A stretch of 64,000 nt of DNA from Pseudomonas sp. N040 (lineage in GTDB: Bacteria; Pseudomonadota; Gammaproteobacteria; Pseudomonadales; Pseudomonadaceae), in NCBI RefSeq assembly GCF_015637705.1, contig NZ_JADOBE010000007.1:124001-188000 (forward strand). The letters are read 5' to 3'. How positions within the stretch are numbered: position 1 is the stretch's first letter; every line of letters begins with the position of its first letter. The notes beneath the pieces are model-generated. The model saw only the letters and a list, made by a program, of their open reading frames with translations. It was not told where the DNA came from and searched no databases. Shown piece after piece: positions 19,391 through 29,891 of this stretch. The position numbers were made by a program, and so were the translations under genes.

Positions 19391-21760
19391 TCAAGCGTTG
19401 GATTCAGCCAGGAAGAACCAGGTATCCAGCACCGAGTCCGGGTTCAGCGATACGCTTTCGATGCCCTGTTCCATCAGCCAGCGCGCCAGATCGGGGTGAT
19501 CGGATGGCCCCTGGCCGCAAATGCCGATGTATTTTCCGGCTTTGAGGCAAGCCTGGATGGCATTCGACAACAGCTTCTTCACCGCCGGATCACGCTCGTC
19601 GAACAGATGGGCGACAATCCCCGAATCGCGGTCCAGGCCCAGGGTCAGCTGGGTCAGGTCGTTGGAACCGATCGAGAAGCCGTCGAAGAACTCGAGGAAC
19701 TCTTCGGCCATCAGGGCATTGGACGGCAACTCGCACATCATGATGACGCGCAGGCCATTCTCGCCGCGCTTGAGGCCGTTGCTGGCCAGCAGGTCGATCA
19801 CCTGACTGGCCTCGCCCAGGGTCCGCACGAACGGCACCATGATTTCCACATTGGTCAGGCCCATTTCATTGCGGACTTTCTTCATGGCCCGGCATTCGAG
19901 CTCGAAGCAGTCGCGGAAGGACTCGCTGATATAGCGCGAAGCCCCGCGGAAACCGAGCATGGGGTTCTCTTCTTCCGGCTCGTAGAGCTTGCCGCCGATC
20001 AGGTTAGCGTACTCGTTGGACTTGAAGTCGGACAGGCGCACGATCACCTTCTTCGGCCAGAAAGCTGCCGCCAGGGTGCTGATACCCTCGGCCAGCTTCT
20101 CGACATAGAAACCGACCGGATCGGGGTATCCGGCAATGCGCTTCTCCACGCTGCCCTTGATGTCCGCGGGCAGGCTGGCAAAGTTCAGCAGCGCCTTGGG
20201 GTGCACACCAATCATGCGGTTGATGATGAATTCCAGGCGCGCCAGGCCAACACCGGCATTCGGCAGTTGTGCGAAATCGAAGGCCCGATCCGGATTGCCG
20301 ACGTTCATCATGATCTTGAACGGCAGATCCGGCATCGCATCTACCGAGTTCTTGCGGATATCGAAGCCCAGCTGGCCCTCGAAAATCAGCCCGGTATCGC
20401 CCTCGGCGCAGGACACCGTGACCCGCTGGCCATCCTGCAGCACACTGGTGGCATTGCCGCAGCCAACCACCGCCGGGATACCCAGTTCGCGGGCAATGAT
20501 GGCCGCATGGCAGGTACGCCCGCCGCGATTGGTGACGATGGCGCTGGCGCGCTTCATCACCGGTTCCCAGTCCGGATCGGTCATGTCGGAGACCAGCACA
20601 TCGCCGGGTTGTACCTTGTCCATTTCCGAAACGTCGCGGATGACCTTGACCGGACCGGCGCCAATGCGCTGGCCGATGGCACGCCCCTCGACCAGAACCT
20701 TGCCCTTTTCCTTCAGCAGGTAGCGTTCCATGACGTTCGCACCGTCACGGCTTTTCACAGTTTCCGGGCGCGCCTGGACGATGTACAACTTGCCGTCATC
20801 ACCATCCTTGGCCCACTCGATGTCCATCGGCCGCTCGTAGTGTTTCTCGATGATCAGTGCCTGCCTGGCCAGTTCGGTGACCTCGGCATCGCTCAGGGAA
20901 AAGCGTGCACGCTCGGCATGCTCGACTTCGACGGTCTTGACCGAGCGACCGGCCTTGCCTTCGTCGCCATAGACCATCTTGATCGCCTTGCTGCCCAGGT
21001 TGCGCCGCAGGATCGCCGGGCGCCCGGCTTCCAGGGTCGGCTTGTGGACATAGAATTCGTCGGGATTGACCGCACCCTGCACGACGGTTTCGCCCAGGCC
21101 GTAGGCGCCGGTAATGAACACCACATCGCGGAAGCCGGACTCGGTATCCAGGGTGAACAGCACTCCGGCGGTACCGGTTTCCGAGCGGACCATGCGCTGC
21201 ACGCCAGCAGACAATGCGACATGACGGTGATCAAAGCCCTGGTGCACGCGATAGGCAATGGCGCGGTCGTTGAACAGCGAGGCGAAGACTTCCTTGGTGG
21301 CACGAATCACGTTGTCCACACCGCGGATATTGAGGAAGGTTTCCTGCTGGCCGGCGAACGAGGCGTCGGGCAGATCCTCGGCGGTGGCCGATGAGCGCAC
21401 GGCAACGGCCATGTGCTCGTTGCCCGCGGACATTTCCGCGAAGGCCTGGCGAATATCGACATTCAGCTGTTCGGGGAACTCTGCTTCCATGATCGACTGG
21501 CGAATCTTTGCACCGGTCCTGGCCAGCGCATTGACATCATCCACATCCAGCGCATCGAGTGCGTCATGGATCTGGTCATTCAGACCACTCAGTTCGAGAA
21601 AGTCACGATAGGCCTGGGCTGTGGTGGCAAAGCCGCCGGGAACCGATACGCCGGCACCCGCCAGATTGCTGATCATCTCGCCAAGGGAAGCGTTCTTGCC
21701 CCCCACTCGCTCGACATCATGTGCGCCAAGCTTATCGAGGGAAACTACATACTCAACCAA
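19391..21760 (-). CDS. ppsA: Phosphoenolpyruvate synthase
   Basis: Converts pyruvate and ATP to phosphoenolpyruvate, AMP and phosphate; needed for gluconeogenesis from acetyl-CoA sources. Layout: N-terminal ATP-binding domain ([36 protein letters not shown]), central phosphohistidine domain with [14 protein letters not shown] (His418, with Thr416, the residue modified by the partner PpsR in this family), and a C-terminal PEP-binding barrel (VMVPFVRT-type segment; [27 protein letters not shown]). TTG at 21760, seven bases after GGAGAG, gives the standard 789-residue protein. A longer open frame to 21844 is not needed. ppsR is divergent, 177 bases away. Confidence 0.96.
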   Translation of the reverse strand: MVEYVVSLDKLGAHDVERVGGKNASLGEMISNLAGAGVSVPGGFATTAQAYRDFLELSGLNDQIHDALDALDVDDVNALARTGAKIRQSIMEAEFPEQLNVDIRQAFAEMSAGNEHMAVAVRSSATAEDLPDASFAGQQETFLNIRGVDNVIRATKEVFASLFNDRAIAYRVHQGFDHRHVALSAGVQRMVRSETGTAGVLFTLDTESGFRDVVFITGAYGLGETVVQGAVNPDEFYVHKPTLEAGRPAILRRNLGSKAIKMVYGDEGKAGRSVKTVEVEHAERARFSLSDAEVTELARQALIIEKHYERPMDIEWAKDGDDGKLYIVQARPETVKSRDGANVMERYLLKEKGKVLVEGRAIGQRIGAGPVKVIRDVSEMDKVQPGDVLVSDMTDPDWEPVMKRASAIVTNRGGRTCHAAIIARELGIPAVVGCGNATSVLQDGQRVTVSCAEGDTGLIFEGQLGFDIRKNSVDAMPDLPFKIMMNVGNPDRAFDFAQLPNAGVGLARLEFIINRMIGVHPKALLNFASLPADIKGSVEKRIAGYPDPVGFYVEKLAEGISTLAAAFWPKKVIVRLSDFKSNEYANLIGGKLYEPEEENPMLGFRGASRYISESFRDCFELECRAMKKVRNEMGLTNVEIMVPFVRTLGEASQVIDLLASNGLKRGENGLRVIMMCELPSNALMAEEFLEFFDGFSIGSNDLTQLTLGLDRDSGIVAHLFDERDPAVKKLLSNAIQACLKAGKYIGICGQGPSDHPDLARWLMEQGIESVSLNPDSVLDTWFFLAESNA

Positions 21761-21937
21761 GATGATCTCTCCAATAGTCTGCTGGGGGCTCTGCACAGAG
21801 CCAGGTGGCCTGCGCTCAAGAATTGCCGTGCGGTGGCCTGCCACACAAAATTAGGTAACAATGCCGGCCAATTCCCGACCTCAAAAGCGGGCCCATGATA
21901 GCCGAGAACAGCTCTTACCTTAAGGCCTTTGGCACAA

Positions 21938-22756
21938 ATGAAACGAACCGCTTTCTTCATCTCCGATGGCACCGGAATCACCGCCGAAGCACTTGGCCAG
22001 AGCCTGCTGGCACAGTTTGAAATGTTCAACTTCACCAAGCTGACCCGCCCCTACATCGACAACATCGACAAGGCCAACCTGATCGTACAGCAGATCAATA
22101 GCGCCGAGCAGGCTGACGGGGCGCGCCCGATCATCTTCGACACGGTGGTCAACCAGGAAATCCGCGAGGTCATCGCCACTTCCAACGGTTTCATGATCGA
22201 TATCTTTTCGACCTTTCTTGCCCCGCTTGAACAGGAGCTGATTTCGCAGTCGTCCTATACGGTCGGCAAGTCGCACTCCATCGGCGAGGACTCGAACTAC
22301 ATGGAGCGCATCAACGCGGTCAACTTCGCCCTCGACAACGATGACGGTGCCCGTACCCACTACTACGACAAGGCCGACCTGATTCTGGTCGGCGTGTCGC
22401 GCTGTGGAAAAACCCCGACCTGCCTGTACATGGCCATGCAGTTCGGCATCCGTGCAGCCAACTACCCGCTGACGGAAGAGGACATGGAGCACCTGCAACT
22501 GCCGGCTGCCCTGAAGCCTTACAAGCACAAGCTGTTCGGCCTGACCATCGACCCGCAGCGGCTCAGCGCGATCCGCAACGAACGCAAGCCCAATAGCCGC
22601 TACTCGAGCTTTGCCCAGTGCGAATTCGAGGTCCGCGAGGTCGAACAGCTGTTGCGCAAGGAAAACATCCCCTTCATCAACTCCACGCATTTTTCCGTGG
22701 AGGAAATCTCCGCGAAAATCCTGGTGGAAAAAGGTGTGGAGCGTCGCCTCAAGTAG
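21938..22756 (+). CDS. ppsR: PEP synthetase regulatory protein (bifunctional kinase/pyrophosphorylase)
   Basis: Bifunctional enzyme that uses ADP to inactivate PpsA by threonine phosphorylation and reactivates it by phosphorolysis. The 272 residues contain the N-terminal [19 protein letters not shown], the ADP-binding loop [13 protein letters not shown] and the C-terminal [16 protein letters not shown] of the DUF299/PSRP family. An in-frame TTG at 21929 is possible; ATG at 21938 gives the conserved MKRTAFF start. The divergent arrangement with ppsA is the classical one. The stop codon overlaps the first bases of a palindromic repeat. Confidence 0.95.
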   Translation: MKRTAFFISDGTGITAEALGQSLLAQFEMFNFTKLTRPYIDNIDKANLIVQQINSAEQADGARPIIFDTVVNQEIREVIATSNGFMIDIFSTFLAPLEQELISQSSYTVGKSHSIGEDSNYMERINAVNFALDNDDGARTHYYDKADLILVGVSRCGKTPTCLYMAMQFGIRAANYPLTEEDMEHLQLPAALKPYKHKLFGLTIDPQRLSAIRNERKPNSRYSSFAQCEFEVREVEQLLRKENIPFINSTHFSVEEISAKILVEKGVERRLK

Positions 22757-22830
22757 GATGGGTTAGCCGCACCCTGGCGATACCCAGCGCTCCCGATGCG
22801 ATGGGTATCGCTGCGCTCCACCCATCCTGC
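22753..22830. repeat. Nested palindromic repeat (GATGGGTATCG type), copy 2, between ppsR and prpF
   Basis: Outer arms GTAGGATGGGT (22753-22763) and ACCCATCCTGC (22820-22830, one mismatch). Inner arms GGCGATACCCAGCG and CGATGGGTATCGC, the same words as at 5479-5559. It fills the gap between two convergent genes and could fold into a long hairpin at the end of both transcripts. Confidence 0.8.
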
Positions 22831-22833
22831 GAC

Positions 22834-24021
22834 TCAGAAGCTGTCGCCCGGCACGCGCACCCAGCCTTCCATCAGGATCCGCGCACTGCGGCTCATGATC
22901 GCCTTGGTCACCGTCCATTCGCCATCGACCTGGGTGGCTTCGGCGCCGACCCGCAGGGTGCCGGACGGATGGCCGAAGCGCACCGCGGTGCGCCCACCGC
23001 CACCGGCTGCCAGGTTGACCAGGGTTCCCGGCACCGCCGCGGCAGTACCAATGGCCACGGCTGCCGTGCCCATCATGGCGTGGTGCAGCTTGCCCATGGA
23101 CAGCGCACGCACCAGCAGGTCGACCTCGCTGGCGGCGATCGTCTTGCCGCTGGAGGCGACGTAGTCCTTCGGTTTGGCGACGAAGGCGATCTTCGGCGTG
23201 TGCTGCCGCTTGAGCGCCTCTTCCGGCGACGCGATCAGCCCCATTCTTAGCGCACCGGCGACGCGGATGGCCTCGAAGCGGGCCAAGGCGGCCGGGTCGG
23301 TGTTGATCGCCTCGCGCAGCTCGGTGCCGGTGTAGCCGATGTCCTCGGCATTGACGAACACGGTGGGGATACCGGCGGTGATCATGGTCGCCTTGAGTGT
23401 GCCGATGCCGGGCACCTCGAGATCGTCGACCAGGTTGCCGGTGGGGAACATCGAGCCGCCCTCTTCCGCGTCATCGGATGGGTCAATGAATTCCAGCACG
23501 ATCTCGGCCGCCGGGAAGGTCACGCCGTCCAGCTCGAAGTCGCCGGTTTCCTGAACCTGGCCGTTGCTGACCGGCACGTGGGCAATGATGGTTTTCTGGA
23601 TGTTGGCCTGCCAGATACGCACCACGCAGGTGCCGTCCTGCGGGATGCGCGCCGGATCGACCAGGCCGGCATGGATGGCGAAGGCCCCCGCAGCGGTGGA
23701 CAGGTTGCCACAGTTGCCGGACCAGTCGACGAAGGCCTTGTCGATCGACACCTGGCCATAGAGATAGTCCACATCGTGCCCGGGCACGCTGCTCCTGGAC
23801 AGGATCACGCACTTGCTGGTGCTGGAGGTGGCGCCGCCCATGCCGTCGATATGCGCAGCATAGGGATCGGGGCTGCCGATCACGCGCATGAACAGTTTGT
23901 CACGTGCCTCCCCCGGCACCTGGCAACGCTCGGGCAGGTCCTGCAGGCGGAAGAACACGCCCTTGCTGGTGCCGCCACGGATATACGTGGCCGGCACTTT
24001 GATCTGGGGTACATGGGACAT
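22834..24021 (-). CDS. prpF: 2-methylaconitate cis-trans isomerase PrpF
   Basis: Isomerises the 2-methylaconitate made by AcnD so that the normal aconitase can hydrate it, in the methylcitrate cycle for propionyl-CoA. The 395-residue PrpF fold shows ATYIRGGTSKGVFF near the N-terminus (with the active-site lysine of the family) and VDWSGNCGNLSTAAGAFA with the conserved cysteine. ATG at 24021, eight bases after GGAG, is preferred over a TTG at 24036. It is the last gene of the operon in this window; a prpD gene, often next to it in relatives, is absent. Confidence 0.95.
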   Translation of the reverse strand: MSHVPQIKVPATYIRGGTSKGVFFRLQDLPERCQVPGEARDKLFMRVIGSPDPYAAHIDGMGGATSSTSKCVILSRSSVPGHDVDYLYGQVSIDKAFVDWSGNCGNLSTAAGAFAIHAGLVDPARIPQDGTCVVRIWQANIQKTIIAHVPVSNGQVQETGDFELDGVTFPAAEIVLEFIDPSDDAEEGGSMFPTGNLVDDLEVPGIGTLKATMITAGIPTVFVNAEDIGYTGTELREAINTDPAALARFEAIRVAGALRMGLIASPEEALKRQHTPKIAFVAKPKDYVASSGKTIAASEVDLLVRALSMGKLHHAMMGTAAVAIGTAAAVPGTLVNLAAGGGGRTAVRFGHPSGTLRVGAEATQVDGEWTVTKAIMSRSARILMEGWVRVPGDSF

Positions 24022-24060
24022 CGAGTTACTCCTCAAGCTGAATTCTGCTGGCCATTTGTT

Positions 24061-24095
24061 CAGCGACCCGGGGCAGAAACTGCACCGGGTCGCTG
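24061..24095 (-). other. Stem-loop in the acnD-prpF gap
   Basis: Perfect 11-base inverted repeat CAGCGACCCGG (24061-24071) and CCGGGTCGCTG (24085-24095) with a 13-base loop, located in the 100-base gap between acnD and prpF. No T-run follows on the minus strand, so it is more likely an RNA stability or processing element than a terminator. Confidence 0.6.
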
Positions 24096-24121
24096 AGTTG
24101 GACCAAGGTAACGCTCAGCCT

Positions 24122-26740
24122 TTAGGCCGTGGTCGACTCCAGGAAGTCCTGGGCGAAGCGCTGCAGCACGCCACCGGCGTTGTACACGTTGACTTCGGCG
24201 GCGGTATCCAGACGGCAGGTCACCGGCACCTTGGTCACTTCACCGTTCCTGCGATTGATCACCAGCGTCAGATCGCAACGCGGCGACAGCGCGCCCTGGA
24301 TGTCATAGGTTTCAGTGCCGTCGAGGCCAAGGGTCAGGCGGGTGGTGCCCGGCTTGAACTCGACCGGCAGCACGCCCATGCCGACCAGGTTGGTACGGTG
24401 GATGCGCTCGAAGCCTTCGGCGACGATCACTTCCACGCCAGCCAGGCGTACGCCCTTGGCAGCCCAGTCACGCGACGAGCCCTGACCGTAGTCAGCACCT
24501 GCCACAATGATCAGGTTCTGCTTGCGGTTCATGTAGGTTTCGATCGCTTCCCACATACGCATGACCTTGCCCTCCGGCTCGACGCGCGCCAGCGAACCCT
24601 TCTTCACTACGCCGTCAACCACGGCCATTTCATTGACCAGTTCTTTGTTGGCGAAAGTAGCGCGCTGCGCGGTCAGGTGGTCGCCGCGGTGGGTGGCGTA
24701 CGAGTTGAAGTCCTCTTCCGGCAAGCCCATCTTGTGCAGGTATTCACCGGCGGCCGAGCTCATCTGGATCGCGTTGGACGGCGACAGGTGGTCGGTGGTG
24801 ATGTTGTCCGGCAGGATGGCCAGCGGCAGCATGCCCTTGAGGGTACGCTCACCGGCCAGCGCGCCTTCCCAGTACGGCGGACGGCGGATGTAGGTGGACT
24901 GCGGACGCCAGTCGTACAGCGGGCTTTCAGCTTCCGCAATGGTGCCCAGATCGAACATCGGGATGTAGATCTGCTTGAACTGCTCCGGCTTCACCGAGGC
25001 GGCGACGATGGCGTCGATTTCCTCGTCGCTCGGCCACAGATCCTTCAGGGTGATCGGGTTGCCCGCTTTATCGGTACCCAGCGCATCCTGTTCGATGTCA
25101 AAGCGCACGGTGCCGGCGATTGCGTAGGCCACGACCAGCGGTGGCGAGGCCAGGAAGGCCTGCTTGGCGTACGGGTGGATACGCCCGTCGAAGTTGCGGT
25201 TACCCGACAGCACGGCAGTGGCGTACAGATCGCGGTCGATGATTTCCTGCTGGATTACCGGATCCAGAGCACCGGACATGCCGTTACAGGTGGTGCAGGC
25301 ATAGCCGACAATGCCGAAGCCGAGCTTTTCCAGCTCCGACAGCAGACCGGCATCTTCCAGGTACAGCTTTGCAACCTTGGAGCCCGGGGCGAAGGAGGTC
25401 TTGACCCACGGCTTGCGCAGCAGGCCCAGCTCGTTGGCCTTCTTCGCCAGCAGACCGGCAGCCACCACGTTGCGTGGGTTGGAGGTGTTGGTGCAGCTGG
25501 TGATGGCAGCGATGATCACCGCGCCATCCGGCAGCAGGCCTTCGGCCTCCTCGGCCTTGCCAGAGGCCAGCTTGGCTTCGTCGGCAATCCCGCGCTCTTG
25601 CAGCGCCGAGGTCGGCAGACGCTTGTGCGGGTTGGACGGGCCGGCCATGTTGCGCACGACGGTCGACAGATCGAAGCTCAGCACCCGCTCGTACTCGGCG
25701 GTGACCAGCGCGTCGGCCCACAGGCCGGTGGTCTTGGCGTAGTTCTCGACCAGCGCCACCTGCTCCGGCTCGCGGCCGGTCAGCTTGAGGTAATCAATGG
25801 TCTGCTGGTCGATGTAGAACATCGACGCGGTGGCACCGTATTCCGGGCACATGTTGGAAATGGTCGCGCGGTCACCGATCGACAGGCTATCCGCACCCGC
25901 GCCGAAGAACTCGACCCAGGCACCGACCACGCGCTCCTTGCGCAGGAACTCGGTGATTGCCAGGACGATGTCGGTGGCGGTAATGCCCGGCTGGCGCTTG
26001 CCAGTCAGCTCGACACCGACGATGTCGGGCAGGCGCATCATCGACGGCAGACCGAGCATCACGGTTTCGGCTTCCAGACCGCCGACGCCGATGGCGATCA
26101 CGCCCAAAGCATCGACGTGCGGGGTGTGCGAGTCGGTACCCACGCAGGTGTCCGGGAAGGCCACACCGCCACGCGCTTGGATCACCGGAGACATTTTCTC
26201 CAGGTTGATCTGGTGCATGATGCCGTTACCAGCCGGGATCACATCGACGTTCTTGAACGCGGTCTTGGTCCACTCGATGAAGTGGAAACGGTCCTCGTTG
26301 CGACGGTCTTCGATGGCGCGGTTCTTGGCGAAGGCATCCGGGTCGAAGCCCGGAGCTTCCACGGCCAGGGAGTGGTCGACGATCAGCTGGGTGGGCACGA
26401 CCGGGTTTACCTTGGACGGATCCCCCCCCTTCTCGGCGATGGCATCACGCAGGCCGGCCAGGTCGACCAGCGCGGTCTGACCGAGGATGTCGTGGCAGAC
26501 TACCCGAGCCGGGTACCAGGGGAAGTCCAGGTCACGCTTGCGCTCGATCAGCTGCTTGAGTGCATCGGTCAGCTCCGCCGGCTCGCAGCGGCGCACCAGC
26601 TGCTCGGCCAGCACGCGCGAGGTATAGGGCAGTTTGGCATAGGCGCCAGGCGCTATGGCATCGACCGCCTCGCGGGTGTCAAAGAAGTCCAGCGCGGTGC
26701 CTGGCAGGGCTTTGCGGTATTGAGTGTTCATGCTGTTCAT
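24122..26740 (-). CDS. acnD: 2-methylcitrate dehydratase, iron-sulfur dependent (AcnD)
   Basis: Aconitase-family enzyme that dehydrates 2-methylcitrate; it works with PrpF and replaces PrpD. The 872-residue protein has the aconitase landmarks VGTDSHTPHVDALGV, ITSCTNTSNP (first cluster cysteine) and GYACTTCNGMSG (the CxxC pair for the 4Fe-4S cluster). The C-terminal swivel domain includes GADYGQGSSRDWAAKG. The open frame runs 77 codons further upstream, inside prpC, but ATG at 26740, two bases after the prpC stop and about 12 bases after AAGGAG, is the natural start. Operon context separates it from AcnA. Confidence 0.95.
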   Translation of the reverse strand: MNSMNTQYRKALPGTALDFFDTREAVDAIAPGAYAKLPYTSRVLAEQLVRRCEPAELTDALKQLIERKRDLDFPWYPARVVCHDILGQTALVDLAGLRDAIAEKGGDPSKVNPVVPTQLIVDHSLAVEAPGFDPDAFAKNRAIEDRRNEDRFHFIEWTKTAFKNVDVIPAGNGIMHQINLEKMSPVIQARGGVAFPDTCVGTDSHTPHVDALGVIAIGVGGLEAETVMLGLPSMMRLPDIVGVELTGKRQPGITATDIVLAITEFLRKERVVGAWVEFFGAGADSLSIGDRATISNMCPEYGATASMFYIDQQTIDYLKLTGREPEQVALVENYAKTTGLWADALVTAEYERVLSFDLSTVVRNMAGPSNPHKRLPTSALQERGIADEAKLASGKAEEAEGLLPDGAVIIAAITSCTNTSNPRNVVAAGLLAKKANELGLLRKPWVKTSFAPGSKVAKLYLEDAGLLSELEKLGFGIVGYACTTCNGMSGALDPVIQQEIIDRDLYATAVLSGNRNFDGRIHPYAKQAFLASPPLVVAYAIAGTVRFDIEQDALGTDKAGNPITLKDLWPSDEEIDAIVAASVKPEQFKQIYIPMFDLGTIAEAESPLYDWRPQSTYIRRPPYWEGALAGERTLKGMLPLAILPDNITTDHLSPSNAIQMSSAAGEYLHKMGLPEEDFNSYATHRGDHLTAQRATFANKELVNEMAVVDGVVKKGSLARVEPEGKVMRMWEAIETYMNRKQNLIIVAGADYGQGSSRDWAAKGVRLAGVEVIVAEGFERIHRTNLVGMGVLPVEFKPGTTRLTLGLDGTETYDIQGALSPRCDLTLVINRRNGEVTKVPVTCRLDTAAEVNVYNAGGVLQRFAQDFLESTTA

Positions 26741-26742
26741 GA

Positions 26743-27906
26743 TTAGCGGCGCTCCTTGAGCGGAACGAAGGTCAGGTCTTCCGGGCCGACATAGTTGGCG
26801 CTTGGGCGGATGATCTTGCCGTCGATGCGCTGCTCGATGACGTGCGATGACCAGCCGGAGGTCCGGGCGATCACGAACAGCGGGGTGAACATTGCAGTGG
26901 GCACGCCCATCATGTGGTAGCTCACGGCACTGAACCAATCGAGGTTGGGGAACATCTTCTTGGCGTCCCACATCACGCTTTCCAGGCGCTCGGCGATATC
27001 AAACATCTTGCTGTTGGACTGCTCGGCGCTGAGCTGACGGGCGACTTCCTTGATCACCTTGTTGCGCGGGTCTGCCACGGTATAGACCGGATGACCGAAG
27101 CCGATCACGACTTCCTTTTTCTCGACGCGGGCACGGATGTCGGCCTCGGCTTCGTCCGGGTTGTCGTAGCGCTTCTGGATCTCGAAGGCGACCTCGTTGG
27201 CCCCACCGTGCTTGGGTCCGCGCAATGCGCCGATGCCACCGCAAATGGCCGAGTACATGTCCGAACCGGTGCCGGCCACTACACGCGAGGTAAAGGTCGA
27301 GGCGTTGAATTCATGCTCGGCGTAGAGGATCAACGAAACATGCATGGCACGTACCCAGCTGTCACTCGGCGTTTTGCCATGCAGCAGGTGCAGGAAATGC
27401 CCACCAATGGTGTCGTCATCCGTTTCCACGTCGATACGCTTGCCGTTGTGGCTGAAATGGTACCAATACAGCAGCACGGAACCCAGCGAGGCCATCAGCT
27501 TGTCGGCGATGTCCCGGGCGCCGGGATGGTTGTGGTCGTCCTTCTCCGGCGACAGGCAGCCCAGTACGGACACACCGGTGCGCATGACATCCATCGGATG
27601 GGCGGACGGTGGTAGTTGCTCGAGTGCCGTCTTCAGCGCCGCGGGCAGACCGCGCAGAGCCTTGAGCTTGGCCTTGTAGCCAGCCAGTTCAGCCACATTG
27701 GGCAGCTTGCCGTGCACCAGCAGGTGGGCGATTTCCTCGAATTCGCAAGTGGTGGCGACATCCAGGATGTCATAGCCACGGTAGTGCAGGTCGTTGCCGG
27801 TGCGGCCGACGGTACACAGGGCGGTGTTGCCAGCCGTGGTGCCGCTCAGGGCCACGGATTTCTTCGGCTTGAAGCCCGGCGTGGTGGTTTCGGGGGTGGC
27901 GCTCAT
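26743..27906 (-). CDS. prpC: 2-methylcitrate synthase
   Basis: Condenses propionyl-CoA with oxaloacetate. The 387-residue citrate synthase fold includes [56 protein letters not shown], with the substrate histidine, and [15 protein letters not shown] with the second histidine and the catalytic aspartate region. The short length and lack of the N-terminal extension found in GltA (52810-54096) place it in the PrpC type. GGAG lies nine bases before the ATG. Two bases separate it from acnD, so translation is probably coupled. Confidence 0.96.
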   Translation of the reverse strand: MSATPETTTPGFKPKKSVALSGTTAGNTALCTVGRTGNDLHYRGYDILDVATTCEFEEIAHLLVHGKLPNVAELAGYKAKLKALRGLPAALKTALEQLPPSAHPMDVMRTGVSVLGCLSPEKDDHNHPGARDIADKLMASLGSVLLYWYHFSHNGKRIDVETDDDTIGGHFLHLLHGKTPSDSWVRAMHVSLILYAEHEFNASTFTSRVVAGTGSDMYSAICGGIGALRGPKHGGANEVAFEIQKRYDNPDEAEADIRARVEKKEVVIGFGHPVYTVADPRNKVIKEVARQLSAEQSNSKMFDIAERLESVMWDAKKMFPNLDWFSAVSYHMMGVPTAMFTPLFVIARTSGWSSHVIEQRIDGKIIRPSANYVGPEDLTFVPLKERR

Positions 27907-27988
27907 GAATGGGGACTCCTGATGTTATCCGGGTGAAGTGTTGGCTGCGTCCGCAGGCTGTCTCAAGGCAAGCCAGCCTGCGTGCCGG

Positions 27989-28873
27989 TCATTTCTTGGC
28001 AGCAAACAGCGCGTCGAGGTGCTGCTCGAACGCGTGGTAGTTGATGCGATCGTAGAGTTCCATGCGAGTCTGCATGGTGTCGATCACGTTCTTCTGGGTA
28101 CCGTCACGGCGCAGCTGGACATAGACATTCTCGGCCGCCTTGTTCATGGCGCGGAAGGCCGACAGCGGATAGAGCACCAGCGAAACATCGACGCTGGCCA
28201 GTTCTTCGGTGGTGTACAGCGGCGTGGCACCGAACTCGGTGATATTGGCCAGGATCGGCGCCTTGATGCGGTCGGCGAAAGTCTTGTACATGGCCAGTTC
28301 GGTGATGGCTTCCGGGAAGATCATGTCAGCACCGGCCTCGATACAGGCAGCAGCGCGATCCAGCGCGGAATTCAACCCTTCAACCGCCAGCGCATCGGTG
28401 CGCGCCATGATCACGAAGCTGCTGTCGGTACGCGCATCAACGGCGGCCTTGATGCGGTCGACCATTTCCTGCTGGGTGACGATTTCCTTGTTCGGGCGGT
28501 GACCACAGCGCTTGGCGCCGACCTGGTCCTCGATATGGATCGCAGCCGCGCCGAACTTGATCATCGACTTGACGGTACGCGCCACGTTGAACGCCGAGCT
28601 GCCGAAACCGGTGTCGACATCCACCAGCAGCGGCAGGTCGCAGACGTCGGTGATGCGGCGCACGTCGGTGAGCACGTCATCCAGGCCGGTGATGCCCAGG
28701 TCCGGCAGGCCCAGCGAGCCAGCAGCGACACCGCCACCCGACAGGTAAATGGCCTTGAAGCCGGCACGCTTGGCCAGCAGCGCGTGGTTGGCATTGATAG
28801 CACCGACGACTTGCAATGGGTGCTCACTGGCAACCGCGTCGCGGAAAAGTTGACCGGGCGTGCTCGAACTCAT
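27989..28873 (-). CDS. prpB: 2-methylisocitrate lyase
   Basis: Splits 2-methylisocitrate into pyruvate and succinate, the last step of the methylcitrate cycle. The 294-residue isocitrate-lyase-superfamily protein shows [20 protein letters not shown], the DVDTGFG metal site and [12 protein letters not shown], the catalytic-cysteine loop typical of PrpB. The start codon overlaps the end of the upstream regulator gene by four bases (ATGA). GAGGTGA lies just before the ATG. Confidence 0.96.
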   Translation of the reverse strand: MSSSTPGQLFRDAVASEHPLQVVGAINANHALLAKRAGFKAIYLSGGGVAAGSLGLPDLGITGLDDVLTDVRRITDVCDLPLLVDVDTGFGSSAFNVARTVKSMIKFGAAAIHIEDQVGAKRCGHRPNKEIVTQQEMVDRIKAAVDARTDSSFVIMARTDALAVEGLNSALDRAAACIEAGADMIFPEAITELAMYKTFADRIKAPILANITEFGATPLYTTEELASVDVSLVLYPLSAFRAMNKAAENVYVQLRRDGTQKNVIDTMQTRMELYDRINYHAFEQHLDALFAAKK

Positions 28874-29610
28874 GATTCACCTCGTGCTGTGGTTGCTTTG
28901 GTTGGTTTTTTTTGCGCTGGTGCCATCTCGGAAAAATGGCGTTCTATATTGCGTTTTGAAGCGCCGATGTGGCGGCGCATCAGCAGTTCAGCCAGTTCGC
29001 CGTCACGATCGGCAATGGCATCGAGAATGCGATGATGCTCATTGAATGCCTGGCGCGGTCGATTAGGTTTAGCAGAGAACTGTATGCGGTACATGCGCAC
29101 CAGCTGATAAAGCTCGCCGCAGAGCATCTGGGTAAGGGTGCGATTGCCGCTACCCTGAATGATCTTGTAGTGGAAGTCGAAATCGCCTTCCTGCTGGTAA
29201 TAACCGATTCCCGCCTGAAACTTGGCGTCACGCTCATGGGTGTCCAGCACCCGCCGCAGCTCATCGATCTCCGACTGCTGCATGCGCTCTGCGGCCAGCC
29301 GGCAGGCCATGCCTTCCAGTGATTCGCGAATTTCATAGAGCTCAATCAACTCGGCATGGCCAAGCGAGACGACGCGCGCACCGACATGCGGAATACGCAC
29401 CAGCAGGCGCTGCCCTTCCAGCCGGTGGATGGCCTCGCGCAAGGGGCCGCGACTGATGCCATAGACCCGCGCCAGTTCGGGTTCGGAAATCTTGCTGCCC
29501 GGTGCAATTTCGCCTTTGACAATGGCCGACTGAATAGCGCGGAAGACATGCTCGGAGAGCGTTCCCGATTCTTCCAACTGCACTGCATCAATTTCAGGCG
29601 AATCCAACAT
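28870..29610 (-). CDS. GntR-family (FadR subfamily) regulator of the methylcitrate operon
   Basis: Transcription factor with an N-terminal winged helix (about residues 18-85: [47 protein letters not shown] as a span) and a C-terminal all-helical FCD ligand domain with the metal-binding histidines expected in D-x-x-FH (DFDFHYKII) and NEHHRIL. It is the first gene of the operon and overlaps prpB, so it is likely autoregulated and responds to a methylcitrate-cycle intermediate, as known for GntR-type prp regulators in pseudomonads. 246 residues. A palindromic TGTCGACA sits directly upstream of the start codon. Confidence 0.9.
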   Translation of the reverse strand: MLDSPEIDAVQLEESGTLSEHVFRAIQSAIVKGEIAPGSKISEPELARVYGISRGPLREAIHRLEGQRLLVRIPHVGARVVSLGHAELIELYEIRESLEGMACRLAAERMQQSEIDELRRVLDTHERDAKFQAGIGYYQQEGDFDFHYKIIQGSGNRTLTQMLCGELYQLVRMYRIQFSAKPNRPRQAFNEHHRILDAIADRDGELAELLMRRHIGASKRNIERHFSEMAPAQKKPTKATTARGES

Positions 29611-29612
29611 AC

Positions 29613-29620
29613 TGTCGACA
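29613..29620. promoter_or_regulatory. Putative operator TGTCGACA at the regulator start
   Basis: Perfect eight-base palindrome, three bases upstream of the regulator ATG. Related words occur at 29665-29670 (GTCAAC), 29687-29692 (GTTGAC) and 29739-29745 (GTCGACA). The TTGTCGACAA-like shape resembles what I recall as the binding motif of GntR-type prp regulators in Pseudomonas; binding by this protein is inferred. Confidence 0.55.
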
Positions 29621-29640
29621 CCTTTGGCTAACTGTGGAGA

Positions 29641-29669
29641 AAAATAGGGCCAAAACAGCCTTTAGTCAA
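29641..29669 (-). promoter_or_regulatory. Sigma70-type promoter of the methylcitrate operon
   Basis: On the minus strand, TTGACT (29669-29664) and TATTTT (29646-29641) are 17 bases apart, upstream of the regulator start at 29610. The -35 box overlaps one half of an inverted repeat GTCAAC/GTTGAC (29665-29670 and 29687-29692), a good position for control by the product of the first gene. Confidence 0.55.
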
Positions 29670-29891
29670 CATTAAAATCAGATATTGTTGACAGTATTCG
29701 CCAAAAAACTATCGAAAAACCTTCATGAAAACCTTAGCGTCGACACATAACTGACTGTCTGGATTGGTTTTTTGCATGCTAGTATTCAAAAAACTCGACT
29801 GTGCGCTGCCGACCCGGACAAACTGCTTGCCAGCTAGACTGCGCATCTAACGCCGATCTGCCATTCACCCACTTGACCATATGACCGCCCC

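Noticed and set aside
19496..21394. Open frame of 632 codons on the plus strand
   Set aside because: Antisense to ppsA, no motif or ribosome site.
23888..26746. Open frame of 952 codons on the plus strand
   Set aside because: Mirrors acnD codon by codon; composition rich in His, Gly and Gln without motifs.
26743..27906. Second housekeeping citrate synthase
   Set aside because: Short type, placed between prpB and acnD; methylcitrate synthase fits better, and gltA is present separately.
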